Source: Nitrospinae bacterium AH_259_B05_G02_I21 | GTDB lineage: Bacteria; JADFOP01 | Reading direction: 5' to 3' | DNA length: 9,127 nt | Assembly: GCA_027717595.1 (NCBI GenBank) | Contig: JALLOF010000052.1 | Span: 1-9,127, forward strand | Shown: piece after piece, positions 1-7,253 of the stretch | How the letters are laid out: every line of letters starts with the position of its first letter | Numbering within the stretch: position 1 is the first letter of the stretch | Program-made: the position numbers and the translations under genes | Notes under the pieces: model-generated | What the model was told of the DNA's origin: nothing | The model's database searches: none | The model's input: only the letters and a program-made list of their open reading frames with translations

Positions 1-379
1 GCGCCCCGGCGCAGTGGTGGAGCAGGGCGTTGACGACGGTCCCGGAGCGCACCCGGCCGGCGGGGTGGACCACCATCCCGGCCGGCTTGTCGAGGACCAG
101 GAAGTGATCGTCCTCGTAGAGGATATGGAGCGCAATGGGCTCCGGCTCCGCGCTCGCCGGCTTGAGCGCCGGCAGGGCTATGGAGATGCCTTCGCCGGCT
201 CGAAGCAGGCGGCTCGGCTTGACGGTCCGGCCGCCGACGGTCACCGCCCCGTCGTGGATGAGCCGCTGTAGGCGGGCCCGTGAGAGCCCCACAGAGGGGT
301 GGCCGGCCAGGTAGGCGTCTATCCGCTGGCCCTCGGCCTCGGCCCGTGCTTCCACCACGACGGTCCTGCCCTCGCCCAC
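1..379 (-). CDS. rluD: RluD-family 23S rRNA pseudouridine synthase, N-terminal part, cut by window edge
   Basis: This is the first 126 codons of an RluA/RluD-type pseudouridine synthase, which isomerises uridines in 23S rRNA. The product opens with an S4-like RNA-binding domain (about residues 14-75; visible stretch SRARLQRLIHDGAVTVGG). The synthase domain then begins with YEDDHFLVLDKPAGMVVHP, the family's usual entry strand. The catalytic aspartate motif (GRLDRDTSG type) would lie beyond the left edge and cannot be checked. I chose the GTG start at 379 because GGGAGGA lies about 8 nt upstream, and because it falls 5 nt after the lspA stop. It is the last visible gene of the minus-strand operon. 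lspA-rluD adjacency is common in bacteria. RluC or another RluA member is possible, because the specificity-determining part is missing. Confidence 0.9.
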   Translation of the reverse strand, partial: MGEGRTVVVEARAEAEGQRIDAYLAGHPSVGLSRARLQRLIHDGAVTVGGRTVKPSRLLRAGEGISIALPALKPASAEPEPIALHILYEDDHFLVLDKPAGMVVHPAGRVRSGTVVNALLHHCAGA

Positions 380-384
380 AGCCG

Positions 385-885
385 CTATCCTCCCGCCACA
401 CGCTCTCGGCGCACGAGGGTCTCCAGCACGATGAGGGCCACCCCGATTGTGATGGCGCTGTCGGCCACGTTGAAGGCGGGCCAATGGTACGGGCCCCAGT
501 AGAGGTCTATGAAGTCGATCACTTCGCGGAACCGAAGCCGGTCGATGAGGTTTCCGACGGCACCACCCAACACACAGGCGGTGCCCCACCGGGTCCAGGT
601 CCGCCAGGGAGGCGTGGTCATATACAGGTAGCCCAGCGCTGCGATGGCCAGGGCCGTGGCCCCAACGAAGATGGGGTACGTAACCGACGGGTTGACACCG
701 CTCAACATCCCGAAGGCGGCGCCGGCGTTTCGGATGTAGGTGAGGTTCACCAGGCCCGGGACGATGACGATGACCTGGAACAGGTCGAGACGTGACGTGA
801 CGGCAGCCTTGACGACCTGGTCTATCCCCGCAACGAGGGCGGCGATGGAAAGCAGGCGGGTCAGGGAGGCGTGACGCATCGCCAC
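385..885 (-). CDS. lspA: Lipoprotein signal peptidase (signal peptidase II)
   Basis: LspA is an inner-membrane aspartyl protease that removes signal peptides from diacylglyceryl-modified prolipoproteins. The 166-residue length is normal. All family boxes are visible: DQVVK near the N-terminus (D22), NLTYIRNAGAAFG (residues 47-59), GGAVGNLIDR (107-116) with catalytic D115, and FNVADS (138-143) with catalytic D142. Four hydrophobic segments (about 8-28, 66-90, 100-114 and 141-158) fit the four-helix fold. The first possible start is GTG at 885, with an in-frame ATG at 879. Neither has a strong Shine-Dalgarno, so the start could be two codons shorter. It follows ileS by 10 nt, the ileS-lspA pairing seen in many bacteria, and is followed 5 nt later by rluD. 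Confidence 0.97.
   Translation of the reverse strand: MAMRHASLTRLLSIAALVAGIDQVVKAAVTSRLDLFQVIVIVPGLVNLTYIRNAGAAFGMLSGVNPSVTYPIFVGATALAIAALGYLYMTTPPWRTWTRWGTACVLGGAVGNLIDRLRFREVIDFIDLYWGPYHWPAFNVADSAITIGVALIVLETLVRRERVAGG
388..394 (-). promoter_or_regulatory. Shine-Dalgarno site for rluD inside the lspA 3' end
   Basis: GGGAGGA on the minus strand overlaps the last codons of lspA (Ala-Gly-Gly) and sits about 8 nt before the GTG at 379. It decides the rluD start and suggests the two genes are translationally coupled. Confidence 0.7.
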
Positions 886-895
886 AGGCGACCCA

Positions 896-3692
896 TCAGC
901 GGGCCCGCAGGCGGTCCACGCAGCGGCTGCAGATAGTCGGATGGTCCGAAGAGGAGCCGACGTCCTCGCGGAACACCCAGCAGCGCTCGCACTTCTTTCC
1001 GGGCGCCGGCTCCCAGGCCACCGCGAGACCGGTCAACTCGTCGCTCCTCATCGCCCCGCCCGGGACGGCTTCGGGCGAGACGAGATCGACTGCCGAGACG
1101 ATGAAGATCTCCGGCAATTGGTCTCGGTGGGCCTCCAAGAGCATCATCAGTTCACCCTCGGCCGCGAGCATGACCTTCGCCTCGAGCGCGCTGCCGATTG
1201 CCTTCTCGCGGCGGGCCTCCTCCAGGCACTTGGTCACTTCGCCGCGGACGGCAAGCAGCGTATCCCACGTGGCCGCCAACGCCTCATCGTGGTGGGCCGG
1301 CTCGACCTGGGGCAGGGCCGCCAGGTGAACGCTCTCAGCCGTCCGGACGGCCGCGGGAAGGTGCTCCCAGACCTCTTCGGCCGTATAGGCGAGCACCGGG
1401 GCCATGAGGCGAACCATGGTCGAGAGGGCCTCGCACAAGACCGTCTGGGCCGCCCGGCGGGCCGATGAGGCGGGGGAGTCGCAGTAGAGCCGGTCCTTCA
1501 GCACGTCGAGGTAGAAGGCGGACAGATCGAGCACGCACCAGTTGTGGAAGGCGTGGTAGAAGAGGTGGTACTCGTGGCGGGCGTAGGCGCTTCGGACCCT
1601 CTCGACGAGGCCCTGGAGCCGGTGGAGGACGTAGCGCTCCATAGGCGGAAGCGCCTCGTAGGGTACGGCGTCGCGCTCGGAGTCGAAGTCAGCGAGGTTC
1701 GCCAAGAGGAACCGGCACGTGTTGCGGATACGCCTGTACGCCTCGCTCAAGCGCGTGAGAATCTCTTCGGATATCCGCACGTCGTCGCGGTAGTTCTCCG
1801 AGGAAACCCAGAGCCGTAGAACCTCGGCCCCCGAGCGCTCGATGACTTCCTGAGGGGCGATGACGTTACCGGCGCTCTTGGACATCTTCTTGCCCTCGCC
1901 GTCTACCACGTAGCCGTGGGTGAGGACCGACCGGTACGGCGCCTCGCCCCGGGTGCCCACGGCGGCGAGCAGGGAAGAGTGGAACCAGCCGCGGTGCTGG
2001 TCGCTCCCCTCCAGATACATATCGGCCGGCCATACGAGGCGCCTTTCACCGGTCAGAACAGCGGCATGGCTGACTCCGGATTCAAACCAGACGTCGAGGA
2101 TGTCCTCCTCCCTGCGGAAGTCCGCCCCCCCCGCAGGCCGGGCAGACGAACCCCGCCGGGACGAGGTCCGCGACGGGACGCTCGAACCACGCATTGGTAC
2201 CCTCTTCAGCGACAATGTCCGCAGCGTGCTCGGCGATGTCCTTAGAGAGAATCGTCTCGTCGCAGGCCTCGCAGTAGAGCGCCGTGATTGGCACGCCCCA
2301 GGCCCTCTGGCGCGAGATACACCAGTCGGGCCTGCCCTCGACCATCTGGTATATCCGCTCCTCACCCCAGGCTGGAATCCACTCGACTCGGCGGATCTCC
2401 TCGAGGGACTTTCGGCGAAGCTCCCCGTGGTCCATGGCAATGAACCACTGGGCCGTGGCCCGAAAGATGATTGGCTCCTTACAACGCCAGCAGTGGGGGT
2501 AGGCGTGGACGACCTCCTCGGAGGCGACGAGGTTGCCGTCGGCCCGAAGCCGCTCGATGATGCGGGGATTGGCCTCCCAGACGTTGAGGCCCCCGAAGAG
2601 CTCCATGTCCGGGACGAAGCTGCCGTTGTCGTCAACGGGGTTGTAGACCTCAAGGCCACAGCGAAGCCCGATCTCGTAGTCGTCGTGGCCGTGGCCCGGG
2701 GCGGTGTGTACGCACCCGGTGCCTTGCTCCAGGGTCACGTGGTCGCCAAGGAGGATGGGGCTTGCTCGATCGTAGAAGGGATGTCGGCACACCAGGCTTT
2801 CCAGGGCCGAGCCCTTGACGGTCCCTCGGTCGGTCGGGGTCACCCCGGGAACACGCTTCAGCACCTCTGCCTTGAGCCCCTCGGCCATGACCCACACCTC
2901 TCCATCGACCTCCACGGCCGTGTACTCGAAGTCCGGATGGCAGGACACGGCAAGGTTGGCCGGCAGGGTCCATGGCGTCGTCGTCCAGATGAGGACGAAC
3001 GCCGGTAGATCACCCGCCTCGGGAAACCACCGGGCGAGATCGCCGTCGACGGGGAACTTGACGTAGATGGACGGGGAGGTGTGGTCCTCATACTCCACCT
3101 CGGCCTCGGCCAGTGCCGTGACACATCTTGCGCACCAGTGGACCGGCTTCAGCCCGCGGTAGACGCTGCCGCGCTCGACGAAGCGGCCGAATTCCCGGAT
3201 GATGGTGGCCTCGTAGCTCGTATCCATGGTGAGGTACGGGGCGTCCCAATCGCCGAAGACCCCCAGGCGCTTGAACTCTTCACGCTGGATGGCGACGTAC
3301 TTCTCGGCGAAGGCCCGACAGCGCTTGCGGACCTGCGCCTTGGGGAGCTCCCTGACCCCGGGCCCTAGCTCTTGCTCCACCTGGTGCTCGATGGGCAGCC
3401 CGTGGCAATCCCACCCCGGGACGTAGACGGCGTCGAAGCCCTCCATCTGCTTCACCTTGACGATGATGTCTTTGAGAATCTTGTTGAGGGCGTGCCCGAT
3501 GTGGATGTGCCCGTTGGCGTAGGGTGGGCCGTCGTGCAGGATGTAGGTGGGCCTATCGGCGGAGACCTCCCGAAGCCGCCGGTAGATGTCCATCTCCTCC
3601 CAGCGCTCGAGCATCTCTCGCTCCCGCACGGGGAGGTTCGCCCGCATGGGAAAGGTGGTCGTGGGCAGGTTCAGGGTCGCTTTGTAGTCCAT
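896..3692 (-). CDS. ileS: Isoleucine--tRNA ligase, reading frame broken by one extra G
   Basis: IleRS charges tRNA-Ile in the cytoplasm. The gene reads as two overlapping frames. Codons 1-520 run from ATG 3692 to the G8 run at 2125-2132, then go out of frame to a stop at 2082. The rest reads correctly in the next frame to TGA at 896-898. With seven Gs the product is 931 residues, a usual bacterial length. Visible parts are HIGH at residues 64-67, the editing domain with [13 protein letters not shown] (236-248) and [17 protein letters not shown] (324-340), [14 protein letters not shown] (456-469), cysteine pairs CEAC (474-477) and CPAC (517-520), KMSKS at 602-606, an anticodon-binding region, and a C-terminal zinc finger with CERC (901-904) and CSRC (921-924). 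No other lesion is seen, so the gene is probably intact in the organism. GAGGAGC 11 nt upstream is the likely ribosome site. Confidence 0.96.
2125..2132 (-). other. G8 homopolymer causing the ileS frameshift
   Basis: On the coding strand, the TGC codon for Cys520 is followed by eight Gs and then CGGACTTCCGC. Eight Gs lead to a stop 17 codons later. Seven Gs give [10 protein letters not shown], which continues straight into the conserved DVWFESG segment. One inserted base therefore explains the whole break. A sequencing or assembly miscall is the simplest cause; a true mutation or transcriptional slippage is possible. Confidence 0.9.
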
Positions 3693-3710
3693 CTAACGGC
3701 GGTGCTCCTC

Positions 3711-3720
3711 GGGGGGGGGG
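3711..3720. repeat. Ten-G homopolymer between trpS and ileS
   Basis: A run of exactly ten G on the plus strand (C on the coding strand) lies in the 43-nt gap between the trpS stop and the ileS start, just upstream of the ileS ribosome site GAGGAGC. Its length may be miscalled, as in the G8 run inside ileS. No function is evident. Confidence 0.8.
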
Positions 3721-3735
3721 TGGAGACGGCCTGGG

Positions 3736-4722
3736 CTACATGCCCATCGCCTCGCGGACCTCTTCCATCGTGGCCTTGGCGACGAGGCGGGCTCGCTTGC
3801 TTCCCTCCTCGATGACCTCCAGGGCATCCTTCGGCCGGGAGGCCAGCTCGGAGCGTTTCTCAAAAAAGGGCTCCATCGTTTGTTCGAGGTGGGGCAGGAG
3901 CACCCCCTTGCAATCAAGACACCCGATGGCCGCCGTCCGGCAGCCCTCGGCGCACTCTTCCCGCTCGGCTTCGGGGGTGAGAATCTTGTGGATGTCGAAG
4001 ACGGGGCAGACTTCGGGGTCGCCCGGGTCCTCCCGGCGGACCCGGGCAGGGTCGGTCACCATGGTGCGGACCTTCTGGCGCACGGTCTCGCGGTCGTCGG
4101 ACAGGTAGATGCAGTTGTCGTAGCTCTTGGACATCTTGCGCCCGTCGGTGCCCGGGACCTTCGGGGCCTCGCTCAAGAGCGCCTCGGGCTCGACGAAGAC
4201 CTCGCGCCCGTAGAGGTGGTTGAATCGGCGGACAATCTCGCGGGCCAGCTCCAGATGCGGAAGCTGGTCGATGCCCACCGGCACGAAGTGGGCCTTGTAG
4301 ATGACGATGTCGGCCGCCTGGAGCACCGGGTAGCCGAGGAAGCCGTAGGTGGACAGGTCGCGGCCGGCGAGCTCCTGCTGCTTCTCCTTATAGGTCGGAT
4401 TCCGCTCGAGCCACGGCACGGGGGTGATCATCGAGAGCAACAGATGGAGCTCTGCGTGCTCGGGCACGCGGGATTGAATGAATAGGGTCGCTTTATCCGG
4501 GTCGATGCCCGCACACAGCCAGTCGATGGCAATCTCCTGCACAAAGGTTTGAATCTCGTGGGTGTCCTGGTAGGAGGAAGACAGGGCGTGCCAGTCGGCG
4601 ATGAAGTAGTAACAGTCGTACTCCTGCTGGAGCCGCGTCCAGTTGGCCAGCGCCCCAAGGAGATTGCCCAGATGCAGCCGGCCGGAGGCCTGCATTCCGC
4701 TCAAGACTCGTTTCGTACTCAT
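3736..4722 (-). CDS. trpS: Tryptophan--tRNA ligase, with a probable iron-sulfur cysteine motif
   Basis: TrpRS is a class I synthetase that charges tRNA-Trp. The 328 residues include the TrpRS form of the HIGH box, GRLHLGN (H17-N20), the DWHALSSSY segment (43-51), GFLGYPVLQAADIVIYKAHF (127-146), VPVGIDQLPHLELARE (147-162) and KMSKS at 196-200. The C-terminal half contains C239, C257, C261, C268 and C271. Four of these form C-x21-C-x6-C-x2-C, close to the C-x22-C-x6-C-x2-C that binds a [4Fe-4S] cluster in Thermotoga maritima TrpRS (recalled from the literature). The cluster here is inferred. The ATG at 4722 lies 24 nt after the protease stop, so the two genes are cotranscribed; ileS follows 43 nt later. 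Many relatives have scpAB after trpS; here ileS takes that place. Confidence 0.98.
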   Translation of the reverse strand: MSTKRVLSGMQASGRLHLGNLLGALANWTRLQQEYDCYYFIADWHALSSSYQDTHEIQTFVQEIAIDWLCAGIDPDKATLFIQSRVPEHAELHLLLSMITPVPWLERNPTYKEKQQELAGRDLSTYGFLGYPVLQAADIVIYKAHFVPVGIDQLPHLELAREIVRRFNHLYGREVFVEPEALLSEAPKVPGTDGRKMSKSYDNCIYLSDDRETVRQKVRTMVTDPARVRREDPGDPEVCPVFDIHKILTPEAEREECAEGCRTAAIGCLDCKGVLLPHLEQTMEPFFEKRSELASRPKDALEVIEEGSKRARLVAKATMEEVREAMGM

Positions 4723-4746
4723 TGGCGTCCGCTGCCTCGGACCAGG

Positions 4747-5400
4747 TCAGACCGCCAGCACGCGGGTGACCAGGAAGACCACGGGAAAGAGAATCTTGTT
4801 GATGAATCCGGTAAAGATGAGCGCCAGGAGGATGAAGAAGCCGTAGGGCTTGAGCCGGCTGAAGTGCATCGCCTGGCGGACGGGCAGGAGCCCTTCGACC
4901 ACATGAGAGCCATCAAGCGGATAGACGGGCAAGAGGTTGAAGATGGCCAGAAGGACGTTGATGTAGACGCTCATCTTGAGCATAAGGGCGACCGGCACGA
5001 TGATATTCCCCCGCGAGGCCAGGGCCGAGGGCGTCACAAAGCGGGTCATCGTATGGAGCGCCACCGCGCTGAAGACCGCGAGGATAAGGTTGGCCGCAGG
5101 GCCCGCCAGGGCCACCCAGAGCCAGTCGCGCCGGGGGTTTAGGAACTTCCGGCTGGTCACGGGGACCGGCCTCGCCCACCCGAAACCGATAGACATCGTC
5201 GCCATGGTCAGGAAGAAGACGAGCGTCCCCATAGGGTCCAAGTGCTTGATCGGATTGAGGGTAACGCGGCCCAGCATGCGGGCCGTGTCGTCGCCCAGAC
5301 GATCGGCCATCCAGCCGTGCGCCGCCTCGTGGCACGAGATGGCCAGCAAGAAAGGCGGCGCCTGGATGATGAAGTTCGTAATAATGGAGTGAAAGTTCAT
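4747..5400 (-). CDS. Site-2 protease family membrane metalloprotease (peptidase M50)
   Basis: This is a short M50 intramembrane zinc protease of 217 residues. The zinc-binding HEAAH is at residues 24-28, at the end of the first hydrophobic segment. A conserved NPIKHLDP-type loop is at 49-56. The third metal ligand lies in NLLPVYPLDG (155-164, D163). Hydrophobic segments at about 5-23, 57-75, 94-116, 133-155 and 187-212 fit five to six membrane spans. There is no PDZ domain, so it belongs with the small YwhC-like S2P group rather than RseP. The substrate is unknown. The gene opens the operon, and trpS follows 24 nt after its stop. The ATG at 5400 has GAGG 11 nt upstream and a consensus promoter about 40 nt upstream. 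Protease-trpS adjacency is widespread and says little about substrate. Confidence 0.93.
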   Translation of the reverse strand: MNFHSIITNFIIQAPPFLLAISCHEAAHGWMADRLGDDTARMLGRVTLNPIKHLDPMGTLVFFLTMATMSIGFGWARPVPVTSRKFLNPRRDWLWVALAGPAANLILAVFSAVALHTMTRFVTPSALASRGNIIVPVALMLKMSVYINVLLAIFNLLPVYPLDGSHVVEGLLPVRQAMHFSRLKPYGFFILLALIFTGFINKILFPVVFLVTRVLAV

Positions 5401-5442
5401 CTAAAGAGGTGCCTCACCCGGGCCAGAAAACGTAAACATTGG

Positions 5443-5472
5443 ATTATAGAAAGGCTCCAGGCGCATTGTCAA
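5443..5472 (-). promoter_or_regulatory. Consensus sigma70 promoter for the protease-trpS-ileS-lspA-rluD operon
   Basis: On the minus strand a perfect -35 TTGACA (5472-5467) and a perfect -10 TATAAT (5448-5443) are separated by 18 bp. Transcription should start near 5436, giving a leader of about 36 nt before the ATG at 5400. That is too short for a T-box or attenuator. The -35 box contains the TGA stop (5471-5469) of the upstream nucleotidyltransferase gene. No terminator separates the two genes, so readthrough is also likely. Confidence 0.85.
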
Positions 5473-6776
5473 CGCGACCGGGCCAAGTAGGTCTCGCGGA
5501 CAAAGGCGATCTCCTGGTCTTTGGTCGTGAGCTCCCCGTCGACCCTACGGTCCCGGACGGCCTCGAGAATCTCGGTGAACCTGGGGCCCGGCTCCAGGCC
5601 GAGGGCTATGAGGTCCTCGCCGCCGAGGGCGGGCTCCACCCCTCGGGTGACGGTGAGATAATGGGAGATGAGGTGCCGGACGTCTTCGGACGAGCGCGCC
5701 ATGAGGACCAAAAGCGCTTCGGGCGCCATACCTTCCAGGGCCCGGTAGACCTCGCTCGGCCTCGGCGGCGGCCGGCGGTCCAGGACGGCCGGCAGACCTC
5801 GGCGCTGCTGGCCGAACGCCTCCAGCACCTGCTGGAGGCGCCCAGGCAAGGCGATCCGCATGCCCACGGCGCGGGCCTCCTCGGCCGGCAGCGGGTCCAC
5901 CAGGGCCAGGAGGTAACAGAACCACCGCTCCACGGGCACGTCGAGGTAGAGCGGCTCGTACCAGGCCACCACATCCTTGAGGTGCTGAAGAAGGCGCCAC
6001 CCGTCGCCATCCCCGGCGAGGGCGGGATGGACGAAGCGCAGCACGTCGAGCTCGGCCATCCGCCGGACCATCTTGAGCGGCTCTCGCTCGGCCAGCATGT
6101 AGCGAAGCTCCGCACCCAGCCGGAGCGGGGCGATCTGGCCTATGCAGCCCTGGGCCACGGCGCTTTTCAACAGCGCCAGGGTCTCGCGGCCGATGGTGAA
6201 GTCGAAGCGCTGCTCAAACCGGATGGCCCGAAAGACCCGAGCCGGGTCCTCGACGAAGCTCATGTCATGGAGCACCCGGACGGTGCGCTCCTTGAGGTCC
6301 CGCTGGCCCTCGAAAAAGTCCACCAGGTGGAAGGGCTCCGGCCCGTTGAGCGTGATGGCGAGCGTGTTGATGGTGAAGTCCCGCCGAAAGAGGTCGTCCT
6401 TCAGAGAGGACGGCTCCACCACGGGCGGGGCGGCCGGATACTCGTAGTATTCCACCCGTGCCGTGGCGACGTCGAGGCGCAACCCGTCGGGCAGCACCAG
6501 GACGGCCGTCCCAAACTGGTCGTGGGGCCGAAGCCGGGCGCCCACCATCTCCGCAAGGCGGCGGGCGACCTTGAGGCCGTCGCCCTCGACCGCGACGTCC
6601 ACATCGGTGTTCTCTATGCGAAGCAACAGGTCGCGCACGAAGCCGCCCACAGCGTAGGCGGCCATCCCCTCGGCATCGGCGGCACGACCCGCCGCCTCCA
6701 GCAGCCGGAGAACCTCGGTCGGGACCCGCTCCACCACCAGCCCCTTCACGTTCTTTTTGGTAGTAATGACGTGCAT
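5469..6776 (-). CDS. tRNA nucleotidyltransferase / poly(A) polymerase family protein (CCA- or A-adding)
   Basis: This class II nucleotidyltransferase of 435 residues adds nucleotides to tRNA 3' ends or poly(A) tails to RNA. Visible motifs (numbered from the ATG) are VGGFVRD with G44-G45, the metal-binding DVD at 58-60, FGTAVLVLPDG and LDVATARVEYYEYP (101-114), RRDFTIN (131-137), and EDPARVFRAIRFEQRF (176-191), the base-recognition helix region. A helical RNA-binding C-terminus follows. The catalytic core most resembles A-adding or CC-adding enzymes that carry DHH and CBS domains, but those domains are absent. The start is ATG 6776 because GGGAAGG lies 5 nt upstream; an in-frame TTG at 6809 has less support. 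Its stop lies within the promoter of the next operon. CCA, CC, A or poly(A) specificity cannot be decided by eye. Confidence 0.93.
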   Translation of the reverse strand: MHVITTKKNVKGLVVERVPTEVLRLLEAAGRAADAEGMAAYAVGGFVRDLLLRIENTDVDVAVEGDGLKVARRLAEMVGARLRPHDQFGTAVLVLPDGLRLDVATARVEYYEYPAAPPVVEPSSLKDDLFRRDFTINTLAITLNGPEPFHLVDFFEGQRDLKERTVRVLHDMSFVEDPARVFRAIRFEQRFDFTIGRETLALLKSAVAQGCIGQIAPLRLGAELRYMLAEREPLKMVRRMAELDVLRFVHPALAGDGDGWRLLQHLKDVVAWYEPLYLDVPVERWFCYLLALVDPLPAEEARAVGMRIALPGRLQQVLEAFGQQRRGLPAVLDRRPPPRPSEVYRALEGMAPEALLVLMARSSEDVRHLISHYLTVTRGVEPALGGEDLIALGLEPGPRFTEILEAVRDRRVDGELTTKDQEIAFVRETYLARSR

Positions 6777-6781
6777 AGGCC

Positions 6782-6788
6782 CCTTCCC
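6782..6788 (-). promoter_or_regulatory. Shine-Dalgarno site for the nucleotidyltransferase gene
   Basis: GGGAAGG ends 5 nt before ATG 6776. It favours this start over the upstream in-frame TTG at 6809, which would place the site inside the coding region. Confidence 0.65.
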
Positions 6789-6848
6789 GGCCCTCAACGA
6801 TTTGCCCAAGATGCGGGTCTAAGGGGTCGAGGACCGCATCGCACGGGC

Positions 6849-6877
6849 ATTGTAGGATATATCCCACAGGGGGTCAA
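6849..6877 (-). promoter_or_regulatory. Sigma70-like promoter for the nucleotidyltransferase gene
   Basis: On the minus strand TTGACC (6877-6872) is followed after exactly 17 bp by TACAAT (6854-6849). Each box differs from consensus at one position. The start would be near 6842, giving a leader of about 65 nt before ATG 6776. It faces away from the plus-strand promoter at 6947-6955, so this is a divergent control region. Confidence 0.7.
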
Positions 6878-6946
6878 AGCACGGGCAATATCCCGGTGGC
6901 ACCCACCGAGCCAGTTGAAAAAGCCGTAGCCCGCCCATGGGAAACT

Positions 6947-6955
6947 TGATACAAT
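6947..6955 (+). promoter_or_regulatory. Extended -10 promoter for the small helical protein and vWA gene pair
   Basis: TGATACAAT reads as an extended -10 element (TG-n-TACAAT). No good -35 box is found at 16-18 bp, as is usual for extended -10 promoters. Transcription would begin near 6962. That puts the ATG at 6956 outside the transcript and favours ATG 6998 as the start of the first gene. Confidence 0.5.
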
Positions 6956-6997
6956 ATGCAGCACGAGGCCCCGTCCTCCAACGGTTGGGGTGGAGGG

Positions 6998-7213
6998 ATG
7001 AAAGAAACGCGTAAAAAGATTGCCGAGCTTGAGGAGTCCATCGCCGAGCTTCGCAAGGAGCGTCTCGAGCTAGAGAGCACGGGCTGCTTCTCCGATAAGG
7101 AGCTTGCGCAGAAGCACGAGGGCCTCCAGAAGCTGGACCAGCGAATCAGGCTTCTTACCACCGAGATGGAGGAGCTGAAAAACGCCCTCCGTCTCAAGCC
7201 CCTCCGGGGCTGA
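6998..7213 (+). CDS. Small helical-hairpin protein, Spo0E-like pattern, function unknown
   Basis: This encodes 71 residues, highly charged and almost entirely helical. Two amphipathic segments (about 3-27 and 33-66) are joined by a Gly-Cys-Phe turn at 29-31, so an antiparallel helical hairpin is likely. There is no signal peptide or membrane span. IAELRKERLELE, then a FSDKE turn, then LQKLDQRIRLL loosely follows the layout of Spo0E-family phosphatases, whose signature is SQELD; here it reads LQKLD (43-47), so the serine is missing. That may be convergence of small coiled coils. ATG 6998 is preferred over in-frame ATG 6956 because the latter overlaps the probable promoter. GGGGTGGAGGG runs directly up to the ATG, so the spacing is imperfect. 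The secreted vWA gene starts 40 nt after its stop, which suggests one transcript. Confidence 0.6.
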   Translation: MKETRKKIAELEESIAELRKERLELESTGCFSDKELAQKHEGLQKLDQRIRLLTTEMEELKNALRLKPLRG

Positions 7214-7244
7214 TGGGCTCATGCGAGAAGCCGTCCATGGCGAT

Positions 7245-7250
7245 GGAAGA
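7245..7250 (+). promoter_or_regulatory. Shine-Dalgarno site for the vWA gene
   Basis: GGAAGA lies 3 nt before ATG 7254. It selects this start over the in-frame ATG at 7221, which has no ribosome site and would put 11 polar residues in front of the signal peptide. Confidence 0.6.
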
Positions 7251-7253
7251 GAT

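Noticed and set aside
1920-3008. Open frame of 362 codons on the plus strand opposite ileS
   Set aside because: It lies wholly antisense to clear IleRS coding sequence, has no motif and no ribosome site.
5401-5442. T-box or trp attenuator leader for the tRNA ligase operon
   Set aside because: The leader from the predicted start is only about 36 nt and contains no T-box elements, Trp codons or terminator hairpin.
5439-6929. Open frame of 496 codons on the plus strand opposite the nucleotidyltransferase gene
   Set aside because: It mirrors a gene with all family motifs. The product has no recognisable domain and is rich in Gly, Arg, His and Pro, as expected for the antisense frame of GC-rich coding DNA.
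6956-6997. Longer start (ATG 6956) for the small helical protein
   Set aside because: The ATG abuts a probable -10 box, so it would lie upstream of the transcript start. The extra residues are not helical and no ribosome site precedes it.
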